Positions 1 through 8,159 are shown, counted from the first letter of the stretch. The stretch is DNA of 64,000 bases from Akkermansiaceae bacterium (GCA_905182405.1 CAJJBQ010000002.1:558001-622000), one strand, 5' to 3'. A program made the numbers and translations. Notes: generated by a model from the letters alone, not told the origin.

Positions 1-671
1 GTTGCGACCCCTTTGGAGCCGGCTTGCCCCGTGAGAGAATTCAAATGATTACCCAATTCCGCCCGACGGGCTTCCGACCAATTTCCGGATCGGTGACGAA
101 AGGAAATAATGGCCGCCCGCTCCTCCCGGGTCAGTGCCACATTGACTGGAATGGAATCTAAAGCTGGAGGACCCAAATATACCGGATCTTGTCGATCCCG
201 CGTGTAAACAACGAGACTTCCCGCGGCCAAATCTCCCAGACGCTGGAATCGAGGATTCAAGAAACTAAAGAGAGGCAGGAAGGGAAAGATCATTTCCACA
301 ATCCGAACGAAATTTCGAACCATCGAAGCCCCGAAGGTCAGCGTTCCTCCTGCTTCATTCACGACACGCAAACCCAATACCATCTTCCCCGGAGTGGCCC
401 CCTTTCGGCTCACCTCAAAGAATACCGGGTAAAACCAGAGCAAAACGAACAGGGCCAGATTGATCAATCCCACCGCCACATTGCCGCCGAGGGCAAAAGA
501 CGAAATCCCGATCACAATCCAAATGAGGATCACTGCAGCAATCATGACCACCAGATCCAACAAATAAGCGTAAAGACGCAAAAATGGTCCCGCGATCCGA
601 AGGTGGATTTCCATCCCCTCCGCCAGTTCCACGGTTTGAAGTGTGTCAAGTCGCCGTTCTAGCTTTCCCAT
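1..671 (-). CDS. RDD family membrane protein (C-terminus beyond window)
   Basis: The minus-strand frame is open from an ATG at 669-671 to the window edge, about 223 codons. It begins MGKLERRLDTLQTVELAEG and has two hydrophobic stretches near residues 40-60 and 70-85. Between the second stretch and a later hydrophobic patch lies the RDD hallmark region (RKGATPGKMVLGLRVV, then RFQRLGDLAAGSLVVY). RDD proteins are small integral membrane proteins; some have been linked to ion transport, but this one's substrate cannot be read from sequence. The C-terminal part is hydrophilic (REERAAIISFRHRS), longer than a minimal RDD domain. It is the last gene of a minus-strand run that starts beyond tRNA-Thr. 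Confidence 0.8.
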   Translation of the reverse strand, partial: MGKLERRLDTLQTVELAEGMEIHLRIAGPFLRLYAYLLDLVVMIAAVILIWIVIGISSFALGGNVAVGLINLALFVLLWFYPVFFEVSRKGATPGKMVLGLRVVNEAGGTLTFGASMVRNFVRIVEMIFPFLPLFSFLNPRFQRLGDLAAGSLVVYTRDRQDPVYLGPPALDSIPVNVALTREERAAIISFRHRSGNWSEARRAELGNHLNSLTGQAGSKGVA

Positions 672-750
672 GGGTAAGATCGGCGAAACGCTAACATCCC
701 GAGCGACTGGGTAAAGAACTCAGACCTCAAAAAAATCAAGAGAAGAAAAA

Positions 751-826
751 TGGAGCCAGCTGTCGGATTCGAACCGACAACCACTCGATTACAAATCGAG
801 AGCTCTACCGTTGAAGCTAAGCTGGC
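751..826 (-). tRNA. tRNA-Thr (anticodon TGT)
   Basis: Minus-strand cloverleaf of 76 nt including an encoded CCA end. The acceptor arm GCCAGCT pairs with AGCTGGC, followed by discriminator T and CCA. The anticodon arm is CTCGA-TTTGTAA-TCGAG, giving anticodon TGT. The T arm has the TTCGAAT loop. It lies between the RDD gene and the MFS transporter gene. Confidence 0.95.
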
Positions 827-880
827 TTATCACTTACGCGAAGGGCGGCAGGATACAAATCCCGCCCTCTCTGGCAAGTT

Positions 881-2092
881 TTACCGATTCTTTTTCTGAT
901 CTCTCCGATGACTCATAATCGCAGGCCCTAGCATCGCCGTCGCTACAAAGATCATTCCGGACCCGATAAGACCCACCCACATTGGACCCACTGTCGATGC
1001 CATACGGAAAGCAATAAAAGGCGCAATCACTCCACGACATCCGGTCAGGAAGGTATGAACACTCATATATTCCGCGACATTTTCCTCCTTGGCAAACTTC
1101 GTCACCCAGAGACTCCACGCGACATTCCCTCCCGCTCGCGCCACTCCGTGAAGGCCAATTCCAATGTAAAGAGCCCATAGATCGTCGCCCAAGAAGTAGA
1201 AGAGAATCCCTACCGCAAAGATCACATTGATCAAGCAGCGGAGAACATAGAAATTCATCCGGTCAAATAACCTTCCCCAAATCAAAATAAATAAAAGAAA
1301 AAGCGTCTCGGGAATCACCGTGGTGATGACGCTCACGTGACTCTCGCTTAGGTTGAATCCGTAATCCTCATTCGTCACGTATTCCACAAAGAGTGAAAAA
1401 CAAAGTAGATTACCCATCCCTAAAATCATCCACGAAATCAGCAATTTCCGAAACGCCAAGTCCTCAGTAGTATGGCGAAAGGCATCAAATAGGCGCACGG
1501 AATTCGATGGGCTCAGAGTCACCCGTTCGATCGCCAATACGAGAGCAGCCATGATCAAACAAGCCACCGCATACACGCGCAGAAGCCACGGAAAATAGTC
1601 AAGTGAGACCGTCAGCATCCAGCCAAACAAAAGGGCAGCAGCAATCGCGAAAACCTTCCGCACAAAAGCCGTGATCGAGAAGAGCCGCCCTCGCGATTCA
1701 TCGGGATAGTGCCGTCGATAAATCTGCGAAAAAAGCGGGACATTTAGAGTCACCCCGATCAAGCCCAAGGTCATCCCCAACATGTAAATTTCAAAATCAT
1801 CGCCCGCAAACGAAGCAATTCCAAAGCCCACCGCCGCCATCGAAAAAATCACCGCGAGCGACGCATTGACCGATACTCCTGATCGTCGCACCGCCTGCAC
1901 AACGAAGAGACTCAGCAACAGCCCCATACTTGGGATCGCCACTAAGGATGCTTTCGACCAAATCCCCGCACCAAAGACCCGATCCGCTAAAAGAATCGAG
2001 AAGGTCGTGCTCACCGTCTCTATCACCCCGGCGGGAACCGCCCGGACGCTATCAACAACGAACGTTCTCCTACGAAAGCCCGGGTTAGGCAC
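881..2092 (-). CDS. Major facilitator superfamily transporter
   Basis: Twelve-helix membrane protein of about 403 residues, almost entirely hydrophobic segments separated by short basic loops. The frame opens upstream at a TTG (2116), but a GTG at 2090-2092 is preceded by AGGGAGG five bases away, inside the end of ctaA, so I place the start there; the two genes overlap by 8 bases. A central loop (residues roughly 185-215, IERVTLSPSNSVRLFDAFR) separates two six-helix halves as in other MFS proteins. The substrate is not identifiable. The overlap with the heme A synthase gene implies co-transcription, not necessarily a shared function. Confidence 0.8.
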   Translation of the reverse strand: MPNPGFRRRTFVVDSVRAVPAGVIETVSTTFSILLADRVFGAGIWSKASLVAIPSMGLLLSLFVVQAVRRSGVSVNASLAVIFSMAAVGFGIASFAGDDFEIYMLGMTLGLIGVTLNVPLFSQIYRRHYPDESRGRLFSITAFVRKVFAIAAALLFGWMLTVSLDYFPWLLRVYAVACLIMAALVLAIERVTLSPSNSVRLFDAFRHTTEDLAFRKLLISWMILGMGNLLCFSLFVEYVTNEDYGFNLSESHVSVITTVIPETLFLLFILIWGRLFDRMNFYVLRCLINVIFAVGILFYFLGDDLWALYIGIGLHGVARAGGNVAWSLWVTKFAKEENVAEYMSVHTFLTGCRGVIAPFIAFRMASTVGPMWVGLIGSGMIFVATAMLGPAIMSHRRDQKKNR

Positions 2093-3074
2093 GCTGGCCT
2101 CCCTGATTTGCCGCAAGCCACCAGTAGAACACCAGACTCACAAGCACTGAAGCCAGCCCCACGTGAAGCACCTGCACGACCGCATTGATCTGAACATACG
2201 AGAAAAAGAGCCCCATCAACATAAAAGCGAAGACGATCACCAAGATCGATCGAGGGACGAGGCCCCGCCACTTCACCTTCCAACCCGCAAAAAGAGCGGC
2301 CCCAAAAATAACCCACGAAAAGCTGCGATGAATCAGAAAGACGATCGAATCTTCAATCTGTATGATCCAGATTGCACGTGAGTCTGTTCCAAATTTCATC
2401 TGAAGATCATCGGTCATCTCCCTGATCTGCGCACCTAGCAATCCCTCGATCAGAACGACCGCTAAAAGGATACCCACTTGAGCCCGTGAAGCACCGTCAA
2501 TCGATTTCAGTCGCGTCCCCTTGTCCACTCCAGCCCAGACAACAAAAGTCAGGAGGAGGAGGAGCACAAAAGCCGCCACCAAATGCGCGGTAATCACACC
2601 GCTATTTAATCCACTAAAGACCACTGCTGCTCCCAAAAGAGCATTCACAATCACGAGCCCGAAGCTCATTACGGCACATTTCCTCACCCGCCTGGGTAAA
2701 TTCTTTCTGCGCCACCCCACAATCATGAGTGCCAGACTCGAAATGGTCACCGGAAGTGCGAAAAGACGATTGATAAATTCCGTCCACGTATGCACCGGGT
2801 TAAAGTCATCCTTCAGCGATTCCCTCGTCACCAAATCAGGATCCCGACCAAGACGCTCGGCCTTCCTTTTAAAAGTCTTCAATTTACGATCACTAAATGA
2901 TGCCGGATCAACCTGCTCAACCTTCCACGGCGGAATCAACTCTCCCCAGCACTTCGGCCAGTCAGGACACCCCAGGCCTGCCCCGGTCACCCGAACAATC
3001 GCTCCTATAAATACCAAAATGATCACACTAATCAAACTCAGAAAAGCCAACTTCTGCACACTCGTCTTTCGCAC
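2085..3074 (-). CDS. ctaA: Heme A synthase (COX15/CtaA family)
   Basis: A polytopic membrane protein of 329 residues that starts (GTG) with a hydrophobic helix followed by GAIVRVTGAGLGCPDWPKCWG, the COX15/CtaA signature. A conserved His in VHTWTEFINRLFAL and another in TAHLVAAFVLL, plus HRSFSWVIF and VLHVGLASVLV near the C-terminus, are the expected heme-ligand histidines. The family converts heme O to heme A in the cytoplasmic membrane for aa3-type cytochrome oxidases. The protoheme farnesyltransferase and oxidase genes are not next to it. The downstream MFS gene overlaps its 3' end. Confidence 0.92.
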   Translation of the reverse strand: MRKTSVQKLAFLSLISVIILVFIGAIVRVTGAGLGCPDWPKCWGELIPPWKVEQVDPASFSDRKLKTFKRKAERLGRDPDLVTRESLKDDFNPVHTWTEFINRLFALPVTISSLALMIVGWRRKNLPRRVRKCAVMSFGLVIVNALLGAAVVFSGLNSGVITAHLVAAFVLLLLLTFVVWAGVDKGTRLKSIDGASRAQVGILLAVVLIEGLLGAQIREMTDDLQMKFGTDSRAIWIIQIEDSIVFLIHRSFSWVIFGAALFAGWKVKWRGLVPRSILVIVFAFMLMGLFFSYVQINAVVQVLHVGLASVLVSLVFYWWLAANQGGQRA

Positions 3075-3111
3075 GGGAGTAACCTAACCTGAAATTAAGG
3101 ACTTACAAACT

Positions 3112-4293
3112 CTAGCTCTGCGTCCCTTCGGTGAACCGATCAGACAAGCCAATATCACCATCCAACATCGAGTCCTCATCATCGAGTTCATCATCCTCAT
3201 CAAGGATCGTACGCCTATTTTCTTTCGTGATTGCCACCGACAGCCAGCGAAATTCATCACTGTTATCGAGCATCACTTTCAAAACCATCGTAAGAGGAAC
3301 TCCTAGGAGCATTCCCACCGGTCCCCAGATATACCCCCAAAATAGGACGGAAACAATCACCACCAGGGTCGAAAGCCCAAAACGGCGACCCATCAGCATC
3401 GGCTCCAAAAAATTTCCCAGGAAAACGTTGATCGAAATGAATCCAATCGCAATCGCCATCGCGCTGGGCCCTCCGTGCACCAAAAGCGCGAGAATAAATG
3501 GCGGCACCCCAGCAATCACTGAGCCCAAAACAGGAACGAAATTGAGAGCAAAGGCCAAAATCCCCCAGAGCAAGAAAAAATCGAGACGTGCTGCCCAGCA
3601 AAGGAAACCCGCCAAAATTCCCGTCGCCAAACTCACCAAAGTCTTGATCGCAAGATAGCGCTGAATGTCAGATGTCGCCGAGAGGATCCGCTGAAAGTTT
3701 GGCCCACGAGCATCGAGAATCGCGTCCGCTCTTCGAACGAACATACGTGCCTCGCTCAGCATGAAAATCGTTAGGACAAGGACCATAAATGTTGTTCCCA
3801 AAAACGAAAGGACCTTCCAAGCCACGTTAGTTCCCAAGTCGAGAAGCTTGGCCATCGACTCCTTTCCGGTGAATTGCTCCTGAATATTCGATAATCCGTA
3901 AGCCTCAACCTTCATCCGTGCGTCCTTCACATCAAATTTTTCCAATAAACCCACTGTTGCTTCCGAGGCCTCATCGATTCGCTGGGTGAGAGCGGGATAA
4001 TAAGTATCTTGCCACTTCGTCTCGAGATCCCCTAGCAGTGAAATACAGATCAAAATAATGCCGATCAAGAAGGCAAAGTCTATTAGAACGGTCAAAAGTA
4101 CAGCGATAGAGCGAGGAACTCGATGCTTCATCAACCAGCCCGTTATGGGAAAACTGATGGTGGCAATAAAAGCAGCAAGAAGAATGGGAATGAAAAAGCT
4201 CTGAGCGAGCTTCATTCCGCCGATCACGATCACAGCGCAACCAACAGTCACCAAAAGATGGACCGGCGTATTCCTCTGCTTCTGATTTTTCAC
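3112..4293 (-). CDS. AI-2E/PerM-family transporter
   Basis: A protein of about 393 residues with the AI-2E (UPF0118) plan: hydrophobic helices near the N-terminus, a long soluble segment (roughly residues 75-165) and a C-terminal set of helices ending in WGPVGMLLGVPLTMVLKVML, a family-typical motif. The C-terminal tail is acidic (ILDEDDELDDEDSML). The frame is open to an ATG at 4371, but those extra residues lack a ribosome site and do not resemble the family, so the GTG at 4291-4293 (GVKNQKQ) is preferred; this is uncertain. The transported molecule is unknown; family members have been tied to autoinducer export or sodium/proton exchange. Confidence 0.8.
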   Translation of the reverse strand: MKNQKQRNTPVHLLVTVGCAVIVIGGMKLAQSFFIPILLAAFIATISFPITGWLMKHRVPRSIAVLLTVLIDFAFLIGIILICISLLGDLETKWQDTYYPALTQRIDEASEATVGLLEKFDVKDARMKVEAYGLSNIQEQFTGKESMAKLLDLGTNVAWKVLSFLGTTFMVLVLTIFMLSEARMFVRRADAILDARGPNFQRILSATSDIQRYLAIKTLVSLATGILAGFLCWAARLDFFLLWGILAFALNFVPVLGSVIAGVPPFILALLVHGGPSAMAIAIGFISINVFLGNFLEPMLMGRRFGLSTLVVIVSVLFWGYIWGPVGMLLGVPLTMVLKVMLDNSDEFRWLSVAITKENRRTILDEDDELDDEDSMLDGDIGLSDRFTEGTQS

Positions 4294-4402
4294 TCCCCTC
4301 ACTGTAAAGATGTTATTGACTCTGGAGTTTAGGCTGGTTCCAGAAAAACCACAAAAAAAAAGAACATCCAACGGTCGTTTTTTTAGAAGCCCTCTCTCAC
4401 AC

Positions 4403-4955
4403 CTAACTTTGAGACCTCAAATTCCCCGCTAAGACATTTTCGATCAGCGTTCCCTCACCGGGACGAGCTTTCAAATCTGCCAAAGTTTCTGTGAGATTCG
4501 GCCACTTGACCCAGAAGTTTTCAGCGGTCAATCGGCCTGGAACAACCCATCGACCCTTCGTGACCAACTCCGTTTCCGTTCTCATGACGAAGGCTCCAAA
4601 CTCCATCATCCACTTCATCGATGGCAGTCCAATCCTTCGGCCGTCAATCTTTCGAAACAAGGTCATAGTCTCGGCATGCCGGCAAATGGTCACCGTGCTT
4701 GAGTTTAACCCAACCTTGGGTAGCTCCTGGCAACCCGCAATCGCTTCGCCCAGCACCCGTGTGCTTTCCACCCGGCTCTCTAAGATCAATTTCTGATTTT
4801 TTATGCCCGCAGCGATAATTCACCTAGCGCCCTGCCAGATTTACCAAGGCCGTCGCACCCGAAAGATCTTTGGAGCATTTCCCCAAGCTCCTTCTTTCCA
4901 ACCCAACACCTTGGGAATCCAGAAGCTGGCGACACAAAGAATCACCAAAAACCAT
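4403..4955 (-). pseudogene. Decayed TIGR01777-family epimerase (SDR)
   Basis: Successive minus-strand pieces in different frames read like one nucleoside-diphosphate-sugar epimerase of the TIGR01777 type. First comes MVFGDSLCRQLLDSQ, then SLGKCSKDLSGATALVNLAGR, a TAG, and VNYRC (equivalent of VNLAGRSVNYRY). A frame shift at about 4785 leads into LESRVESTRVLGEAIAGC and LPKVGLNSSTVTICRHAE. An internal deletion then joins this to LFRKIDGRRIGLP and the C-terminal DUF1731-like MRTETELVTKGRWVVPGRL. About 180 of roughly 300 expected residues remain. The longest intact piece (4403-4789) could be mistaken for a 128-residue gene. It is the last member of the GbsR-linked operon. Confidence 0.75.
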
Positions 4956-5382
4956 CTTGCAAATTGTAATCTAATATCCAGTAATTTTCTCCTAGTCCTC
5001 CTATGGTAAAGATAATCATGAGACTCATGAAAACTCCCAGAAAAAATAAATCCCATCCCCACTCCGCAGCTCTCATTTCTTTATCGTAATAAGTCAATTG
5101 AACGACGACACGGCTGGCCCAAAAGAGGACGAAAAACAAGCAGACGACTCGTCCCATTCCATCGCTGAGAAGTAACTCCGGCCATCCGAGACAGAGCACT
5201 GCAAGTGCCATAATTAGCATCACGATATAGCCGCAACGCACCTAAAAGACCTACCGCACAATCGGCTCAGATGCCCCCAAGCTCGTCGTATACCTCAGCC
5301 GCTTAGCTCCCCCGAAGTTCGCCACTACCAAGCCAAGACACATGAACCCGGTGATTTACAACAAGATGATTTCTAGTTTCAT
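4942..5382 (-). pseudogene. Small membrane protein gene with three in-frame stop codons
   Basis: From an ATG at 5380-5382 a single frame of 147 codons reads as a four-helix membrane protein. It begins MKLEIILL-stop-ITGFMCLGLVVANF, continues LGASEPIVR-stop-VF-stop-VRCGYIVMLIMALAV, and ends in LFWASRVVVQLTYYDKEMRA and LMIIFTIGGL. The stops are TAA (5356-5358), TAG (5251-5253) and TAG (5242-5244). The surviving open part (4942-5241) starts at a GTG in the middle of the protein. From memory, relatives in Verrucomicrobiota carry Q and W where the two TAGs lie, so C-to-T and G-to-A changes would explain them. There is no frameshift, so the inactivation looks recent. Confidence 0.65.
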
Positions 5383-5527
5383 TTCTCTTGGGTTTTTCTA
5401 CGCATTTGGAGATTTTTAATTCACTCCTCTAGTTTCCAAACATCCAGGTTAGCCTTCGGTGCCGCTTCTTTGGCTCCAATTTCCAATGGAATAATCGCGC
5501 GAGTAGCTTCTTCATTTTTTCAATTCG

Positions 5528-5908
5528 TTAGTAGGTTCCTTTGACTGGGATGATCTGCGGCTGCTCATTCGGATTATTCCGGAGCTTGCTAAAGATAAAG
5601 AGCTTCAAGAAATGCATTCCTCCAAGGACGAGAGGAACAATACCGAGCTTTTCACTCAGCGCCTCAAAAACCCCGGTCACTTCTTGAACCTTGCTTTCTA
5701 TCTTAAGAAAGAGAGTCACGAAACCGATGTTGATCAGATAGAATCCCACCACAAGAAGGTGACTCACGCTGTCCGCCATTTCGGCATTTCCATGGAAGCA
5801 TTCGACGAGGAACATCCGCCCATTTTGGTAAAGGGTTTTTGCCACCCAAATGGTCACCGGAATGGCAATTAAAAGGTAGATGCTATAGCTAATGGTAGCT
5901 TCGTCCAT
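5528..5908 (-). CDS. Integral membrane protein of the GbsR/DCC operon
   Basis: Small membrane protein of 126 residues if started at ATG 5906-5908 (MDEATISYSIYLLIAIPVTI). The frame is open to an ATG at 5956 inside the DCC gene, but the extra 16 residues are polar and the hydrophobic helix follows directly after the later ATG. Three or four helices are visible: residues 6-25, 40-60 (VSHLLVVGFYLINIGFVTLF) and 85-100. The sequence NGRMFLVECFHGNAEMADSVSHLL between helices looks conserved in type. Function unknown; it sits directly downstream of the DCC-family gene and probably shares its operator-controlled promoter. Confidence 0.75.
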   Translation of the reverse strand: MDEATISYSIYLLIAIPVTIWVAKTLYQNGRMFLVECFHGNAEMADSVSHLLVVGFYLINIGFVTLFLKIESKVQEVTGVFEALSEKLGIVPLVLGGMHFLKLFIFSKLRNNPNEQPQIIPVKGTY

Positions 5909-5934
5909 GGAGGTTTTTTGGTAAGATTTGAATT

Positions 5935-6417
5935 TCAGAGAAGCTCCTTGCGCCATTCATCATGATCGACTGCGCAAAAGACCCCGACGCAGGCTGACTC
6001 GGCCATGACGTGAAGGGTCTTCCTGACTTTGTAATCTTTTCTATGGAAGAAAACCCGGCTCAAGCAATGACGACTGGCGGCAAGGAGCTGACATGCTCTT
6101 TTAGCCATCGGCAACAGGACCGGACTCGCCAACCTTCGCGCCATTTTACGATAGTTCGCACAGCTGTAGAGACACCAGACCCAGACTTCTGCCCCTCGAA
6201 TAATTTGCCCTTCACTCGTCCGGGCTACCACTTCCCGAGCAGGATTAAGTTCGTTGATTTCCGGGAACCGATCTGTCGCCTCCTCTACCTGATAGGGAAT
6301 GAAGCGAACTCTGAAAGCCCGTTTTTGCCGCCTAAGCCACTCATGAAGGATGCAGCACATCCCGCAGCGCTCATCGTAGTATACTTCGATCCAATTGAGG
6401 TAGAGTGGGAGCTTCAT
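5935..6417 (-). CDS. DCC-family thiol-disulfide oxidoreductase-like protein
   Basis: 160 residues. The N-terminal VYYDERCGMCCILHEWLRRQ is the DCC-type motif (D-x-x-C-x-x-C) in a thioredoxin-like strand-loop-helix, followed by FIPYQ and a SEGQIIRGAEVWVWCL segment in which the family usually has the substrate or membrane-associated region. DCC proteins are predicted redox proteins of unknown partner. The start at ATG 6417 has AGGAA just upstream. The 18-bp palindrome at 6437-6454 is 19 bases upstream of the start codon, which suggests direct control by the GbsR-like protein encoded immediately upstream. Confidence 0.8.
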   Translation of the reverse strand: MKLPLYLNWIEVYYDERCGMCCILHEWLRRQKRAFRVRFIPYQVEEATDRFPEINELNPAREVVARTSEGQIIRGAEVWVWCLYSCANYRKMARRLASPVLLPMAKRACQLLAASRHCLSRVFFHRKDYKVRKTLHVMAESACVGVFCAVDHDEWRKELL

Positions 6418-6436
6418 ATTCCTGCTTGTATTGTTT

Positions 6437-6454
6437 TTTCAGTATTTACTGAAA
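6437..6454. promoter_or_regulatory. Operator upstream of the DCC operon
   Basis: TTTCAGTATTTACTGAAA: 8-bp perfect inverted half-sites TTTCAGTA/TACTGAAA around a 2-bp centre. The same half-sites with the same spacing occur at 7018-7035 in front of the regulator gene. Located between the regulator's stop and the DCC start codon. Inferred binding site of the GbsR/MarR-type protein. Confidence 0.75.
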
Positions 6455-6492
6455 GTTTTTCCTGAATGTCGAAATTGCTGAAATTTAAAAAC

Positions 6493-7014
6493 CTAACCGA
6501 AGAGCCTGAAAGCGAGCTGCATCGCCTTTCCGTGTTGCATAGCAGCAACTCGATCTCCCATCTTGGAGGCAAAACTGACAAACTCTTCCAGCTCCTTCAT
6601 TTGCTCGTGAAAAGCAACAGCATCTCTACCCTCCATTCCCTCACTTTCGGCCTTACAGCGCTTTAGAACGGCAAGAGCGGGATCAATTTCCCGACGTTTA
6701 CGCTCAACGGTAATCCGCCGAAACATCTCCCAAACTCCCTTTTCAGCCTCAAAAAACTCTTTTCGTTCTCCCTTTTTAGTCACGATGCGAATCAAACCCC
6801 AGCCAACAAGGTCCTTAAGATTAGTGTGTGCGTTGCCCCTGCTAATCTCGAGAGCCTCCATTACCTCGTCCGTACTCATTGGCTCGGCACTAATCATCAA
6901 CAAGGCGTGAATTTGAGCCATCGTGCGATTGATACCCCATTGAATACCCGTTACACCCCATTGAGCCACAAACTCCTCGCGAATCTCTGCTAGCTTGCTT
7001 GCCGTTTCATCCAT
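6493..7014 (-). CDS. GbsR/MarR-type winged-helix transcriptional regulator
   Basis: 173 residues. The winged-helix core covers roughly residues 25-85: MAQIHALLMISAEPMSTDEV, then LEISRGNAHTNLKDLVGWGL as the recognition helix and wing start, and RIVTKKGERKEFFEA. This layout matches GbsR-like repressors. The C-terminal 80 residues are helical and should form the dimer or effector part. The start ATG (7012-7014) is only three bases from a perfect palindrome, and a TTGACA (7046-7051) lies upstream, so the transcript would be leaderless or nearly so. Autorepression and control of the downstream DCC operon are inferred from the paired palindromes. The effector is unknown. Confidence 0.85.
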   Translation of the reverse strand: MDETASKLAEIREEFVAQWGVTGIQWGINRTMAQIHALLMISAEPMSTDEVMEALEISRGNAHTNLKDLVGWGLIRIVTKKGERKEFFEAEKGVWEMFRRITVERKRREIDPALAVLKRCKAESEGMEGRDAVAFHEQMKELEEFVSFASKMGDRVAAMQHGKAMQLAFRLFG

Positions 7015-7017
7015 CGC

Positions 7018-7035
7018 TTTCAGTAATTACTGAAA
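7018..7035. promoter_or_regulatory. Operator/promoter of the GbsR-like gene
   Basis: TTTCAGTAATTACTGAAA is a perfect 18-bp palindrome overlapping the expected -10 region. A TTGACA hexamer on the minus strand occupies 7051-7046, 16-17 bases from TAATTA/AATTAC inside the palindrome. The start codon follows at 7014. Binding of a repressor here would cover the -10 element and the start of the message. Confidence 0.75.
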
Positions 7036-7149
7036 TTACAGATTTTGTCAATCCTACTTTTTCATTTCCCGAAAATACAATTACGCTTCGACAAACGATG
7101 ATTCACTCCAAGAATCTTAGGAAGATCCTAACAAATCCTAAGTTCATTC

Positions 7150-7178
7150 TTGCCAAGCTCGCAACCTACTCATAACTT
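7150..7178 (+). promoter_or_regulatory. Putative promoter of the small basic protein gene
   Basis: TTGCCA (7150-7155) and TAACTT (7173-7178) with 17-base spacing, 27 bases before the ATG at 7206. Assigned by eye on resemblance to the -35/-10 consensus only. Confidence 0.3.
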
Positions 7179-7205
7179 CCGCGCCCCTAACCGGAAATTT
7201 GACCC

Positions 7206-7361
7206 ATGTCGAAGCACAACAGTCTAAAACGTCAAGGCGGAGCTACTGGAAAGCGCTCTGTAATGAAGCGCTTTGAGCGCGTGAAGGCCCTCAAACAACG
7301 CGGTCTTTGGAAAGAAGGAACCAGCCCAATTGGTCTTCCTAAGACTGTTGCGGATTCGTAA
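7206..7361 (+). CDS. Small basic protein of Chlamydiae/Verrucomicrobia type
   Basis: A 51-residue, strongly basic protein beginning MSKHNSLKRQGGATGKRSVM and ending LWKEGTSPIGLPKTVADS. It closely resembles the small basic protein family found across Verrucomicrobia and Chlamydiae (TIGR04137 as I recall it), whose role is not established; its size and charge suggest an RNA or ribosome partner. The gene is monocistronic, with a promoter-like sequence upstream and a strong terminator 26 bases downstream, which fits high expression. Confidence 0.85.
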   Translation: MSKHNSLKRQGGATGKRSVMKRFERVKALKQRGLWKEGTSPIGLPKTVADS

Positions 7362-7387
7362 GTCTTCCTCTTTGACCAAACTTTCTC

Positions 7388-7418
7388 GGCGGAGCCTCAC
7401 CGGCTTCGCCTTTTTTTT
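7388..7418 (+). terminator. Rho-independent terminator after the small basic protein
   Basis: GGCGGAGCC, loop TCACC, GGCTTCGCC: a 9-bp stem with one G-U pair, followed by eight T. Confidence 0.9.
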
Positions 7419-7445
7419 GCCCCCCCATTTACCTACCCTGAATTC

Positions 7446-8159
7446 ATGAGCGATGGTGTCCGCCTCAATAAATATCTGGCTTCATGTGGAGTAGGATCGC
7501 GCCGAGCCTGTGATGCCATGGTTCTGGCTGGCGATGTCGTCGTCAATGGGCAGAGCTGTATCAAGCCTAGTTATCGGGTGCAACCAGACGACCAGATTCG
7601 CGCCAACGGGAAGAGGATCGAGCCCCTCAGCATTCAAAGCATTGTTCTGCACAAGCCAGCGGGCCTCGTCTGCACGCGAAACGACGAACGTCATCGCGAA
7701 ACCATTTATCACCTCCTTCCAGGACGCATGCAGCATCTCATGCACGTTGGCCGACTGGACCTCGAGTCCGAGGGATTGATTATCTTGAGTAACGACGGGG
7801 AACTTTCACAAGCACTCACCCACCCTAAACACAAGATTCCCAAGGTCTATCACGTCACCCTTGATTCTTCCTTTGAGAACGAGATTTTCGATAAGCTGCT
7901 AAAAGGCGTCTATACCGAGGAGGGAAAGGCTAAGGCCCATTCGGTAGAACGAATTTCATCGCGGCGCTTGCAGATTGTCCTCACGACCGGAATGAAGCGC
8001 CAGATCCGCTATATGATGCAGGCCGTGCATCACCGAGTGAAGCGCCTCATTCGTCTCCAAATTGGCCCCTTGAAACTAGGCTCTCTCCGCTCAGGAAAGT
8101 GGCGTCCGCTTGCAGATCAAGAACGTGAGGATCTCCTCAAGATGGCAGAGCAAAAGTAG
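7446..8159 (+). CDS. RNA pseudouridine synthase, RsuA/RluB type
   Basis: 237 residues. An N-terminal S4 RNA-binding domain (residues 5-55: VRLNKYLASCGVGSRRACDA, GDVVVNG) precedes the catalytic domain with VGRLDLESEGLIILSNDG, in which the Asp of RLD is the family's nucleophile. The C-terminal GMKRQIRYMMQAV matches motif III. Such enzymes isomerise specific uridines in 16S or 23S rRNA; which one cannot be told from sequence alone, though the length and GRLDxxSEGL form resemble RluB/RluE/RsuA. ATG start at 7446. Confidence 0.88.
   Translation: MSDGVRLNKYLASCGVGSRRACDAMVLAGDVVVNGQSCIKPSYRVQPDDQIRANGKRIEPLSIQSIVLHKPAGLVCTRNDERHRETIYHLLPGRMQHLMHVGRLDLESEGLIILSNDGELSQALTHPKHKIPKVYHVTLDSSFENEIFDKLLKGVYTEEGKAKAHSVERISSRRLQIVLTTGMKRQIRYMMQAVHHRVKRLIRLQIGPLKLGSLRSGKWRPLADQEREDLLKMAEQK

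Noticed and set aside
189..662. Plus-strand 157-codon open frame
   Set aside because: Shadow of the minus-strand RDD gene; its translation is rich in Arg, His, Asn and Gln without any domain character.
4491..4796. Plus-strand 101-codon frame
   Set aside because: Antisense to the epimerase remnant, whose pieces are recognisable on the minus strand.
4841..5062. Minus-strand 73-codon frame as a separate gene
   Set aside because: It is an accidental frame across the junction of the membrane-protein and epimerase remnants; the collinear epimerase reading lies one base away.
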